Positions 1 through 12,000 of a stretch of DNA of 64,000 bases are shown here, one piece after another. The stretch comes from Antedon bifida (lineage: Eukaryota > Echinodermata > Crinoidea > Comatulida > Antedonidae): the NCBI GenBank assembly GCA_963402885.1, contig OY727099.1, positions 21,905,001-21,969,000 of the forward strand, written 5' to 3'. Position 1 is the stretch's first letter, and each line of letters starts with the position of its first letter. A program made the translations under genes and the position numbers. The notes under the pieces are model-generated. The model saw nothing but the letters and a program-made list of their open reading frames with translations. It did not search any database and was not told the origin of the DNA.

Positions 1-1890
1 CAATGTTGATCTAACGTTAAAATAACATTGTCCTTCTAACTAGTAATTTACGTTAATTTATCAATGTTGATTTAACGTTGAAATAACATTGTCTTTCTAA
101 CTAGTAATTTACGTTAATTTATCAATGTTGATCCAACGTTGAAATAACATTGTATTTTTAACTAGAAATTTACGTTAATTTATCAATGTTGATCCAACGT
201 TGAAATAACATTGTATTTTTAACTAGAAATTTACGTTAATTTATCAATGTTGATCCAACGTTGAAATAACATTGTCTTTCTAACTAGTAATTTAAGTTAA
301 TTTATCAATGTTGATCCAACGTTGAAATAACATTGTATTTTTAACTAGAAATTTACGTTAATTTATCAATGTTGATCCAACGTTGAAATAACATTGTCTT
401 TCTAACTAGTAATTTACGTTAATTTATCAATGTTGATCCAACGTTAAAATCACATTGTATTTTTAACTAGAAATTTACATTAATTTATCAATGTTGATCC
501 AATGTTGAAATAACATTGTATTTTCAACTAGAAATTTACGTTAATTTATCAATGTTGATCCAACGTTGAAATAACATTGTATTTTTAACAAGAAATTTAC
601 GTTAATTTATCAATGTTGATCCAACGTTAAGATAAGATTGTATTTCTAACTAGTAATTTACGTTAATTTATCAATGTTGATCCAACGTTGAAATAACATT
701 GTATTTTTAACTAGTAATTTACGTTAATTTATCAATGTTGATCCAACGTTGAAATAACATTGTCTTTCTAACTAGTAATTTACGTTAATTTATCAATGTT
801 GATCCAACGTTAAAATAACATTGTATTTTTAACTAGAAATTTACGCTAATTTATTAATGTTGATCCAACGTTTAAATAACATTGTCTTTCTGACTAGTAA
901 TTTACGTTAATTTATCAATGTTGATCCAACGTTGAAATAACATTGTATTTTTAACTAGTAATTTACGTTAATTTATCAATGTTGATACAACGTTGAAATA
1001 ACATTGTCTTTATATCTAGAAATTTACGTTATTTTATCAATGTTGATCCAACGTTGAAATAACAGTGTATTCTTAACAAGAAATTTACGTTAATTTATCA
1101 ATGTTGATTCAACGTTGAAATAACATCGTCTTTCTAACAAATGTTTTACGTTAATTTATAAATGTTGATCCAACGTTGAAATAACATTGTATTTTTAACT
1201 AGAAATTTACGTTAATTTATCAATGTTGATCTAACGTTAAAATAACATTGTCCTTCTAACTAGTAATTTACGTTAATTTATCAATGTTGATTTAACGTTG
1301 AAATAACATTGTCTTTCTAACTAGTAATTTACGTTAATTTATCAATGTTGATCATCCAACGTTGAAATAACATTGTATTTTTAACTAGAAATTTACGTTA
1401 ATTTATCAATGTTGATCTAACGTTAAAATAACATTGTCCTTCTAACTAGTAATTTACGTTAATTTATCAATGTTGATTTAACGTTGAAATAACATTGTCT
1501 TTCTAACTAGTAATTTACGTTAATTTATCAATGTTGATCATCCAACGTTAAAATAACATTGTCTTTTTAACTAGTAATTTACATTAATTTATAAATGTTG
1601 ATTCAACGTTGAAATAACATTGTATTTTTAACTAGTAATTTACGTTAATTTATCAATGTTGATCCAACGTTGAAATAACATTGTATTTTTAACTAGTAAT
1701 TTACGTTAATTTATCAATGTTGATTCAACGTTAAAATAAAATTGTCTTTCTAACTAGTAATTTACGTTAATTTATCAATGTTGATCCAACGTTGAAATAA
1801 CATTGTATTTCTAACTAGTAATATACGTTAATTTATCAATGTTGATCCAACGTTGAAATAACATTGTATTTCTAACTAGTAATTTTTTTC
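1..1890. repeat. 61-bp satellite array (about 31 copies)
   Basis: Head-to-tail units of 61 bp. Each unit carries a core reading CAATGTTGATCCAACGTTG followed by AAATAACATTG, so the unit is built from the near-palindromic words CAACGTTG and CAATGTTG. Copies differ by a few substitutions, and a block of variant units near the start recurs around 1220-1560. The array is already running at base 1, so its left edge lies outside the window. From 1890 to about 2070 it fades into degenerate sequence with the same AACGTTAA words. No coding potential is visible. The same words build the satellite at 6190-7184, suggesting both belong to one element. Confidence 0.95.
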
Positions 1891-2070
1891 AAACAATTAT
1901 TATTTTTTTTTTTCAATGTTAATTAAACGTTAAATTAAAGTTAAATTCTATTTAATACTTTGGTTAAAATGACATGTTTTTAACGTTAATATTAAATAAT
2001 AATGTGTTTTAGTGCGTTGCCATTGATGTTTCAACGTTAAATTAACATTAGATTTCAGTTGGCGTTTTTT

Positions 2071-3260
2071 TATCATCCTTTATTGTAAAACAATAAATGT
2101 ATGATGTAGCTTGATTATTGGTTATTTAGGAATTTTAGATTGGCAAATATTATTGTCTCTGTATAATACAAAAATGTTCTAGCTAGAAGTTGTGTTGAAA
2201 ATTGAATGATCCTTTCATGCAAGATCAAATTTCATAAGATAAGAGCTTGTCAAATGTCATTGGTTAGTTTCGTTTTGATCAAATTTTGAAACTGGTGTCA
2301 GCAATTTCAGTTACTTCGACGTAGGCTAGGCCTAGCCTAGTAGTGGTGTGTAGAAAAAAAAAGGCTCATCATTGAAATTGTCAAATAAGTATGTTTTCAG
2401 GTAGGAAAACAATCTTTTTTATTTGTAATCTACTACTAATTTATAAGCTTAGAGCTTGACTATTTTACCCTTATCAATAGCTAGCCTCTAGTCTAGTAGG
2501 CCACACATGCATAGCTAGGCTATAGGTAGTAGCCTAAGTAGGCTAGGCAGGCTGCCAAACTGATGAACTGAATTCGCTCACTAGGCCTACAGTAGTGGAA
2601 GCATTTAGTATCATGCCTGTCAAGGGCAAACATTTGCCTTGCCAAGGATAACTACAGTACTGTACTTATTATGGTTATAAATGGTATGTATTTAGGCCTT
2701 AGTTCAATTCTTTCTTTATTTATCCAAAAGTATACATAAATAAAACATTATAATATATAATTAGTTAGCCTAGCTAGCTTTTTGCTAGGCTGTCTACAGT
2801 AGCTGCTAATGCTATTATTAGTATTAATACAGTAGTATACAAACACATGCTAGCCTAGGACGGCTATTTGTTAAACTCACTCTCTTTCTTTATTTCAGAT
2901 TGTAGGCCTAGCTAAGGCCCTTAGGCCTATGCCTAGCTAGAGTACAAAATAATGAAGTACATGTATAATCTTTTCTATGTGAATCAAACGAGAAAAATCT
3001 AATGGATGATCAATATTTTTATATACAAAAGGTTGGTATTTATAGTTCTTAACTTTAATATTGAATAAATATTAATACAGTGTTGCAATATTATTTACAT
3101 AAATTGAATTGATTGCATATTTTACGTGTAAGTGTGAAATGATGTTCTGAATTGAATTTTTACAGTGTTAAAGATATAATTGAACTGAACAATTTTTTAA
3201 AAAAATGTTTTGTTGAATATGCCGTCACTATAGAGTTGTTCACTTTGACCAAAAATTAGA
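2071..3260. other. Unannotated AT-rich stretch with TAGGCCTA-type words
   Basis: No gene, no long open frame and no tandem structure is visible. The stretch is rich in short palindromic words such as GGCCTAG and CTAGCCTA, especially 2320-2540 and 2900-2945. It is probably the interior of the large repeat element that spans 1-7184. Confidence 0.5.
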
Positions 3261-3342
3261 TTTTAAAAAATGCATTTGTACCTGAAAAGGGGGACAATTT
3301 TTAAATTGTCCCCCTTTTCAGGTACAAATGCATTTTTTAAAA
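3261..3342. repeat. Perfect hairpin, 40-bp arms, 2-nt loop
   Basis: Bases 3261-3300 are the exact reverse complement of 3303-3342, with TT between them. The arms contain a run of five G (AAAAGGGGGACAATTT) and its complement. The flanking words (CACTTTGACCAAAAA just upstream) recur in inverted form near 22335 in another dispersed element, so this is probably a palindromic end or fused ends of a mobile element rather than a transcription terminator. Confidence 0.9.
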
Positions 3343-3530
3343 ACAAACAATTGGTTTTTGGTTAAATATACTGTTTATTTTGTATTTTTGTTAAGTGAAA
3401 TCTTTATTGTTTTATTTGTTTATTTTCTATGGCAAGTGAATATCTTTGTTAAAATTGCAAAATGGCAAGGTATTCAAAGTATGATTGTATTAATCTTCAT
3501 TGTTCATGTTTTTTGGGGACAGTAAATCTT

Positions 3531-5529
3531 CGCCGTGGTTAGGATTCCAGCACCGGAACTCAACTGCCCACCGTTAGGGAATACGACACGCTATTGCACA
3601 TGCCCAGAGCGAAGTAATTATAGCTTGCACTAGTGCCACAGACCGCACACACCACCACCACACCGCACCGAAAGTCGGAGTGTTAAATAGGGATTTACTG
3701 TGGCGTTTACTGTAGCCTAGTTAGTCGTCGGGAGAGGGAGCGATGGATTAAACTTGGCCTAGGTCATACATGAATTAATAATTAAAATACGACTACGCCA
3801 CGGGTTAAAATAATTATGATATTTTTTAAGAATCAGTATCTATCTAAGAATCATAATTCTGTATTTTTATTAGACAGAGGAAGTATGAAGTAAGAAATGT
3901 ACGAAAGTGAATAGCGTAGCGTTGCGACCCCGACTTCCGGGCCAAAAAACAGTTCTGTTTTTTCACATCCGCGCGGCGGCTGCTGTCAACGGGTGGTGCA
4001 GGTCAAGTCGGCCCCAAACCGTCTCGGCCAAAGTCAAATCGGCCCCACGTCAAGTCGGCCCCACGTCAAGTCGGCCTCAAGTCAACTCGGCCTCAAGTCA
4101 ACTCGGCCTCACGTCAACTCGGCCAAAAACTAATCGGTCAACTCGGCCACAATAAAGTATGGAACGCAAAAAGTGCTTAATATTATTATGATTATTACTA
4201 TCCACGCTTTAAAAAAAATGAAGAAATAAGAAAAATACTCATATAAAAAATGATCTCATTGCCGATATGAATAGAAGTACCCGCGTGTTACAAAAACACG
4301 TGCAGGTACAGCATTTAAGTAAATCGAAGACGTAGGCCTACGTTCCACCATTTGGCCATAGAAAACATGATCGTACATCGTTTTGGCGTGCCTCGTTTTT
4401 GTCCATGATTTGCGTTTTTAAAAAAGGGGAATCCCCCGGTCAGCGAAAACACGTAGCAGTTGTAGATATCGAAATAGCTACCAAACAAAGGCGCAGGGAG
4501 GCGCAGCTACGAATTGGTTTCAGATGTTGTCGCCTAATCAAATGGATATGCATACACTGAAAAAATCTACGCGTGATTCAACCATATGATATAGTTAACA
4601 TTAATATTTTATACCTCAATGATTCAACCAAACAATCTAATTACTACACCTATAATAGTTCATGTCCTCGCATATCGGACATGATTGAATTTTGACGCAC
4701 GAACGAACATAGTTTAGTTTAGTTATAATGGGAAAGTTTAGGCTATGCCTTTTTAAACCCCATATCAACTAAATCATCATTATTGGGCCTACAATGTGTT
4801 CCTATTTATTATCCAAATGTTCATTGTAATAAGTAATAATGATTGCTTATCATTCTTATTTTTGTTGCTAAAATGTATCATTGTCTAAATATTAATATTC
4901 ATTAAAAGTCAGAATTATTCATAGGTAAAAAAAATGTGAAGAAATATCAATCCCCTTCCTTTGCACTTTTTGCGTTCCATACTTTAATGGGGCCGAGTTG
5001 ACCGATTATTTTTTGGCCGAGTTGACGTGAGGCCGAGTTGACTTGGGGCCGAGTTGACGTGGGGCCGAGTTGACTTGGGGCCGAGTTGACCTGGGGCCGA
5101 CTTGACTTTGGCCGAGACGGTTTAGGGCCGACTTGGATCGAATCCTGTCAACAATTAAATCAACTTGTAATGCATGTTATCTTGTTATACAGTGCGTTAT
5201 ATGAAATCTTTTATTTTGTACTTGAAAAATCATAAAACTAGTTATGTAATTATAATTATTCATAATTATATGAAGTTTATATATTTATTACGGAATAAAT
5301 AGGCCCACTGGTCACATCTACTACTGGTAGGCCTACTACTACTAGGCCTACTAGTAGTATTATTTAGTAGGCATCTAGGCTAGTTCGCCGTGGCGCAGCT
5401 ATTAAATGATCCATCGCTGTACGTTAGTATGGAGTCGCCGATTACCTCGCTCTGGGCATGCGCAATAGCGTGTCGGATTCCCTAACGCTGGGCAGTTGAG
5501 TTCCGGTGCCGGAATCCTAACCACGGCGA
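3531..5529. mobile_element. 2-kb element with about 90-bp terminal inverted repeats
   Basis: The left arm, from about 3531 to 3620, begins CGCCGTGGTTAGGATTCC. It is matched in inverted orientation by about 5440-5529, which reads GGAATCCTAACCACGGCG at its outer edge. The arms are roughly 90 percent identical by eye. Weaker inverted similarity continues inward, for example GCGATGGAT near 3742 against its complement near 5410. No transposase frame is visible between them, and a second inverted-repeat element (4000-5137) sits inside. Non-autonomous DNA transposon is the likely class; the superfamily is not identifiable from what I can see. Confidence 0.75.
4000..5137. mobile_element. Foldback-like element with 16-bp repeat arms
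   Basis: The left arm (about 4000-4175) is a run of units close to GTCAAGTCGGCCCCAC, drifting inward to GTCAACTCGGCC, and ends with ATAAAGTATGGAACGCAAAA. The right arm (about 4955-5137) is the same series reversed and complemented, from TTTTGCGTTCCATACTTTA to GGGCCGACTTGGA. Even unit variants are mirrored: the AAACCGTCTCGGCC variant is near the outer edge on both sides. Long inverted arms made of short direct repeats are the hallmark of foldback elements. The roughly 800-bp interior holds no recognisable gene. The element lies inside the larger inverted-repeat element 3531-5529. Confidence 0.8.
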
Positions 5530-5539
5530 TAAATCTTTC

Positions 5540-6189
5540 AATTAATTTTTTACTGTATTATTTTTGTTTAAAACTACAGTAACTTGATTGAATTTGTTTC
5601 AGCTTTGGAAAAATGATATTGCCACACTTTTGGAAAGCATAGGACAATGTCAACACAAGAATCGAGGCAACTGTTTATTGACTAATCGGAACAATGCAAT
5701 TACAGTATTGTGTTATTGCCATTTCATTTGGACTTCTGCAACATTAGCACAAGGCACCTGTGTCGTGTGTTGTATTTATTATGTTTTACTGTAATCAGCC
5801 AATATTTATAGTTATTCAATCATGTTAGTTGGCAAACATATTACAAACTGGTTATTAGTATATTTTTTATACTTAACTTTGGTACCTGAGAACTGTCAGT
5901 GAGGATGTACATTATTTGATTGTTGCTTGGATTTTGCCTGATGATTTGATAACACCTGATTAAATGTTATTTTATGTTTTTATAGAAATTAAAGATTAGT
6001 AAGATATACAGTTTTATAAAATGTCTCTATTGATGGATTCTGCGACGTAACAGTATACTTTACTACCAACTACTTTAAAACCGTTGATTCAAATTGGATA
6101 TAGTAATTCAACAAATCAATTACCATTGAAAATATGCCAGATTTCAGCTTGATTTATTTTGGTTGTGTTACTATAAGCTGTTCTTCTAT
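5540..6189. other. No recognisable feature
   Basis: AT-rich sequence between the inverted-repeat element and the 112-bp satellite. The open frame at 5588-5794 has no domain, signal peptide or codon pattern suggesting a gene. It probably belongs to the interior of the large repeat element. Confidence 0.4.
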
Positions 6190-7184
6190 TAACTAAACCA
6201 TTGCTATGTTAAATTAATGTTGATAATGTCTATGTTGAATCACGGTAAAAATGTGTTTACACTGAATCAACATTGATCTGTATACGTTGATTAAACGTTA
6301 TTTTTTCCACCTTGAATTTGGTTGATTACTCTACAATGGATCAACGTTGATATTTTTTAAAATTTAAACTTTAATTCAACAGTTTTTCAGCGTTATTACA
6401 ATGTTAGCGGGTAATGTTGAATTAACTTTAATATTTCAACATTGAATCAACGTTGATAATTTCAACGTTAAATCGATGTTGAAATTTACGTTGATGCAAA
6501 TTTTCATTTCAACTTAATTATTACGTTGTTTCAACGTTAATAATTTCAACATTGAATCAACATTGATAATTTCAACGTAGACATTTTAACGTTGTTTCAA
6601 CGTTGATAATTTCTATGTTGATTCAACGTTGACATTTACGTTGAGGCAAACTTTCATTTTCAACCATTTTTTCAACGTTATTTCAACGTTACCTATTTTA
6701 ACGTTGTTTCAACGTTGATAATTTCTATGTTGATTCAACGTTGACATTTACGTTGAGGCAAACTTTCATTTTCAACCATTTTTCAACGTTATTTCAACGT
6801 TAACTATTTTAACGTTGTTTCAACGTTGATAATTTCTATGTTGATTCAACGTTGACATTTAAGTTGAGGCAAACTTTCATTTTCAACCATTTTTTCAACG
6901 TTATTTCAACGTTACTTATTTGAACGTTGTTTCAACGTTGATAATTTCTATGTTGATTCAACGTTGACATTTACGTTGAGGCAAACTTTCATTTTCAACC
7001 ATTTTTTCAACGTTATTTCAACGTTACCTATTTTAACGTTGTTTCAACGTTGATAATTTCTATGTTGATTCAACGTTGACATTTACGTTGAGGCAAACTT
7101 TCATTTTCAACCACTTTTTCAACGTTATTTCAACGTTTGCAGATAACGTTGAATTAACGTTAATTCAACCAATTTTTGCCCACT
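6190..7184. repeat. 112-bp satellite and probable right end of a large transposon
   Basis: From about 6580 to 7140 there are five copies of a 111-112 bp unit with the words TGTTGATTCAACGTTGAC and GAGGCAAACTTTCATTTTC. From 6190 to 6580 there is degenerate sequence of the same kind. The block ends in TTTTTGCCCACTGGG at 7170-7184, whose complement CCCAGTGGGCAAAAA looks like a transposon terminus. Beyond it, sequence changes abruptly to the 3' half of a common MITE. The shared TTGATNCAACGTTGA words with the 1-1890 array suggest both are subterminal arrays of one element larger than 7 kb. Confidence 0.7.
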
Positions 7185-7236
7185 GGGTTGGTCGTTACGT
7201 CCTTGCGTTGCGTCGCTAGTGGGAACCAAGCTTTAA
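7185..7236. mobile_element. MITE family A, right half only
   Basis: TTGGTCGTTACGTCCTTGCG to GTGGGAACCAAGCTTTAA matches the right half of the palindromic family A MITE seen whole at 28546-28691. The left half is missing, as expected if the 1-7184 element inserted into it. Confidence 0.75.
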
Positions 7237-7559
7237 TGTTGATTGTAGTGTACAGTAGGTAATATTTAAAATTGATAACACTGGGATTTTCGATATTACC
7301 AACATGTGACGTACGATAAACATACTGAAACAAACATACACAAATACGGAATCATTCAAGATGACGTATTTGGGAGTTTTTCTGCGGTATAAGTTAATAT
7401 ATACGACCTTAACATTGATTAGTGGGCACTAGTACCACTGTATGTGTTTTATGTATGTTTATATAATATTCTCTAATTGCTGAATCGAATAGAATAAAAA
7501 ATAGAACCATTTGAGACCAAAGAAAGTGTCCCCTTAGTAGGGGTAGTTATTAACGTAAA
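7237..7559. other. No recognisable feature
   Basis: Single-copy-looking AT-rich sequence between a MITE fragment and a minisatellite. No exon-like frame or repeat seen. Confidence 0.4.
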
Positions 7560-8665
7560 TTTATCTCGGCATCCGCAGTGGATCTGGTTTAACCACATTC
7601 ACTGGTTAACAACGTAAATGTACCTCGGCATCCGCAGTGGATCTTGTTTACCAAATTTATGGTTAACATCGTAAAAGTACCTCGGCATCCGCAGTGGATC
7701 TGGTTTATCCACAACGACTGGATAACAAGGTAAATATACCTCGGCATCCGCAGTGGATCTGGTTTATCCACGTCGACGGTTAACATCGTAAATGTACCTC
7801 GGCGTCCGCAGTGAATCTGGTTTATCCACATTGACTGGTTAACAACGTAAATGTACCTCGGCATCCGCAGTGGATCTGGTTTATCCACGTCGACGGTTAA
7901 CATCGTAAATGTACCTCAGCATCCGCAGTGGATCTGGTTTATCCACATTCACTGGTTAACAACATAAATGTACTTTGGCATCCGCAGTGGATCTGGTTTA
8001 TCCACATCGATTCATTAACATCATAAATGTACCTCGGCGTCCGCAGTGGATCTGGTTTAACCACATCGACTTGTTAACATCGTAAATGTACCTCGGCATC
8101 CGCAGTGGATCTGGTTTATCCACATCGACTGGTTAACAGCGTAAATGTACATCGGCATCCGCAGTGGATCTGGTTTATCCACATTGATTCGTTAACATCA
8201 TAAATGTACCTCGGCGTCCGCAGTGGATCTGGTTTAACCACATCGACTTGTTAACATCGTAAATGTACCTCGGCATCCGCCGTGGATCTGGTTTATCCAC
8301 ATCGACTGGTTAACAACGTAAATGTACATCGGCATCCGCAGTGGATCTGGTTTATCCACATCGACTCGTTAACAACGTAAATGTACCTCGGCATCCGCAG
8401 TGGATCTGGTTTATTCACATCGACTCGTTAACAACGTAAATATACCTCGGCATCCGCAGTGGATCTGGTTTATCCACATTGACGGTTAACAACGTAAATG
8501 TACCTCGGCATCCGCAGTGGATCTGGTTTATTCACATCGACTGGTTAATAACGTAAATGTACCTCGGCATCCGCAGTGGATCTGGTTTATTCACGTCGAC
8601 GGTTAACAATGTAAATGTACCTCGGCATCCGCAGTGGATCTGGTTTATTCACATCGATTCGTTAA
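7560..8665. repeat. 58-59 bp minisatellite (about 19 copies)
   Basis: Tandem units with the invariant core TCGGCATCCGCAGTGGATCT followed by GGTTTATCCACATCGACT and GGTTAACAACGTAAATGTAC. Unit length varies by one or two bases. Open frames through it (for example 7589-7903 on the minus strand) are by-products of the repeat. The array ends 337 bp before the start codon of the gene at 9003, so it lies in or next to that gene's promoter region. Confidence 0.95.
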
Positions 8666-9002
8666 CATCGGCATAAAAATACATAGCCTACGCAAAGACT
8701 TACAATTCGAATTGGATATGTTTACAGAACTACTGTATTTGTACTGCAATGTCAACAGTTACCAAAGTAATAAATATATAATATTTACAAACTTCGATTA
8801 TTTTGATGATTATTCTTTTACGTTGTTTTGTTTCTTTTGTTGTAATCTATATTTACATAGTTTTTACTAACCTTGGGGGTAAAGTAATTCAGCGAAATAG
8901 AAAATTAATTTGTTACGAAATTAAAACACTGACGATTATTGTTAACGGACAGTAAAGATAACAACTTCATATGTATAACGACATATCATCGTTTTCGTCA
9001 AA

Positions 9003-12000
9003 ATGATTTCAAAATTCGTAACTTTCTTTTGGCTCGTCGGGTTTGTAGTTGTGTATCGTCCGATCCACGCGCAATATGATTACGTCAATTGGAGTAATAT
9101 GAAGATGGAATCAAACAAAATATTGGTTGGTAAAGTTTACGAAAAACTGTCCGTCAGATCCCGAATGGAATGTTTTCGTTTCTGTGTAAAAACAGAATGC
9201 AAATCGTTTAATTATGATCATGTTCACAAAATGTGTGAACTAAATAACGCAACTAAACATGAATCCAGTCTGGAAGATTTTCAGGAAAACGCCGATTACG
9301 TTTACGTAGACGGACACGATGATGACGTGTGCACGGTAAGGCTGTTTATGTTTATTTATAAATAATTTAGGCTTAAGCTTATTTCCCACTTAAGATTGGT
9401 TCCCACTAGGACGCAACGAAAGGACGTAGACGCAACGCAAGGACGTAGACGCAACGCAAGCGTGTTGACCTACAAGCGACAGTTCGAATAATTCATCGCT
9501 TGTGATTGTTCAACTACCTTACGTTGCGTTACGTCCTTGCGTTGCGTCTCTAGTGGAAACCAATAATTAGACGCAACGCAAGGACACGTAAGCGCGCCGC
9601 AAAATGTGATCAATCACGACGCAATGGATCATCCGAACTGCTGCTGGTGTGATAGGTGGTAAACTCACGTCTTGCGTTTTGCCTGTGAGATTGAAGTGGT
9701 ATAAATCTTTATAGTGCATTGCTGTATTCATAAAATCTAGAGAAGTTGTCTGGTTAGTCTGTGAAACAACAGCACAACTGAAGTTCTTTGTCAAATCCAA
9801 GAAACAAGTGTGAATGATTGATAAATCAAGAGGGCAAACAATAATATTTTTGCCTCTGATGTGAGGTGTTTCATCATCGGTTGAAAATGTGATGAAAACC
9901 TAGAACCCACTTTCATTCCAACATCCTTTCCTAGACGTCGATATTTCACGGCAGTAATTTTTATTTCAAGTTATAATGTCTCTTGAATTCATAGCCATGG
10001 CTGAAAACACGAACTTATTTTTCTTTCAGAATCGAGAGTGTTGTCTTGACAGCTCTACAGTAAAGAATAAGGACAAATATTGCTACAGTAAGTACATAAA
10101 GTATCGTGCAGTGTGTCACACCAAAGTGAAGAGCTACAAGTTTCTATTAGTATATGTATGAGTTAACAAAGGCGTATTGGAAGGAAGGATTTTTTTTTGT
10201 AAAGCGCTGTCTACACTATCAAACTGTATGTGAAAAAAACGTTTTTTGTCAAACTAGTTTGATAGTGTAGACAGGATATTTGTTTCAAAATCGAATAAAG
10301 GTATGACACGCCATGTGTGTCAAAAATGTTCTTTTACGAATATTAAGCAGAACCGTTTAGTGAATGAATCAGACTAACTTCCGTATAATCTTTTAAAAAC
10401 TGTATTAATGACACATGGATCTACCTTCTGTAACCTATTTGCTCTATTTTCATTCCTTTACCACAGCTCAGATTGACATCGAGAATTATGAATCTACCAG
10501 CTCGTCAGTATACGTACGGGTTTACCTGACAGCCGGTATGGCTGACAAGGTAAGCGTCGATTGCTCTGAAGGCGAACCGTCTGTATTTAATGAGACTGTG
10601 GACTTCTCGAATGATGTGGTGGTCTCTTGTGACGAATTACCACCTGGAGGCTATTTAACCGTTACCGTGTCTGCATCCTACCTGGACATTCCAGCCGCTA
10701 CTGCTTCGCTAACTATAAAATCAAGTAAGTCGTTTCTCCGTATTGTATCTAAACTTTAATTTGTCGAGATTCTGTAATAGTGTCCTGTAGTACCACTTGT
10801 TTAAGGGGCTTATTTCAAAACATCCGTCCTGCTTTTGCGTTTTCAGAAAATAACTAGTTATTATCAAGAGTGAAATGAACTATTTAAAAAAATGTGTTAA
10901 CACGGATATGTATATTGTCATTCATTCAGGTATTATTAAGTTTAGAAAGAGACAAATCTAATCCACCACAAAGTTTAATGTTTTATAACACACAGTAGAA
11001 ATGTTAACTTGGAGCTAGCCTTTAAATCTTTAAGTTATACACTGTAAAAATAGTGTTTAGATCTTAAACCCAAACGCACCCACTTTGTCCACACATTTAG
11101 CTTTTAAACACGTAGTTACATGTTTAGCGTGTTTAAAACCTAAACGTGTTTATAGCTACATGTTGTTTTCCTCCACTCGTAAAGCAGTCAACATGTCACT
11201 ATTATGTTCAATTTCTAGCAGTCAACATGTTTAGGTACGTGTTTAGCATTGCGTGCATACGATTTTTTTGTGGCGGAAAAAAGCTCCACACATGAGCTCC
11301 ACACATGCCAAATTAAACACATTTAACACCTAAACGTGTCTTTATATTGCTCCACATGTTTAACAATCAACACATCACTGATGTTTTGAGTTGGATACAG
11401 ACTACATGTTTAGAATGATGATTAGAACCTAAACGTTTCATATCTAAACATGTTTAAGGCTAAATGTGTTGGAAAAAGTGGGTACAAAATACATGTTTAA
11501 GATATAACCACTATTTTTTACAGTGTACTGTATTTAATTTTGTTTTAAAATAAATCAAAACGTTGTTAACATGTTATGTAACATTTATTTCAATTAAGGA
11601 ACAAGTCCTGTTATCTTTGAGGAACACTTTACCAACACCACAGCGGTAGTCGCCGTCTGGTCTCTCCCGCCTGGTGAAACTGCAGACGACTTTGTTGCTG
11701 AGTGCTCGAACGGATCGCTGATTATGCTAAGCCAGAATGCGTCACATGGATCGGCAATGTGTAACCCAGTTGAGCCTGGTACTAAAGTTAGCCTCACCGT
11801 AAATTCTCAGACCAATTTGGTGGATGGCGAGCCAGCACACATTATCATGATATCAAGTATGTATACATAAATGTTTAAATAACTTTTCAAACAGACTTGA
11901 TTCTACAGCAGTTAATGCAGTACCTATAATTTGTTAACACTTCACAATTTATGCAATTATTTAGCAAGCTACAGTTACTCGTAAACTTGTACCATTGAAA

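Noticed and set aside
3261..3342. Perfect hairpin as a transcription terminator
   Set aside because: No gene ends nearby, arms are too long and the surrounding sequence is repeat-derived.
7589..7903. 104-codon minus-strand frame
   Set aside because: Translation of the 58-59 bp minisatellite; no independent evidence of a gene.
1..8665. Regularly spaced repeats considered as a CRISPR array
   Set aside because: Units are contiguous tandem copies with no unique spacers, and the genome is eukaryotic.
9976..10161. Stand-alone 61-codon frame
   Set aside because: Only 10030-10087 is exon-like: it fits as exon 2 of the 9003 gene with a good acceptor and donor; the rest is intron.
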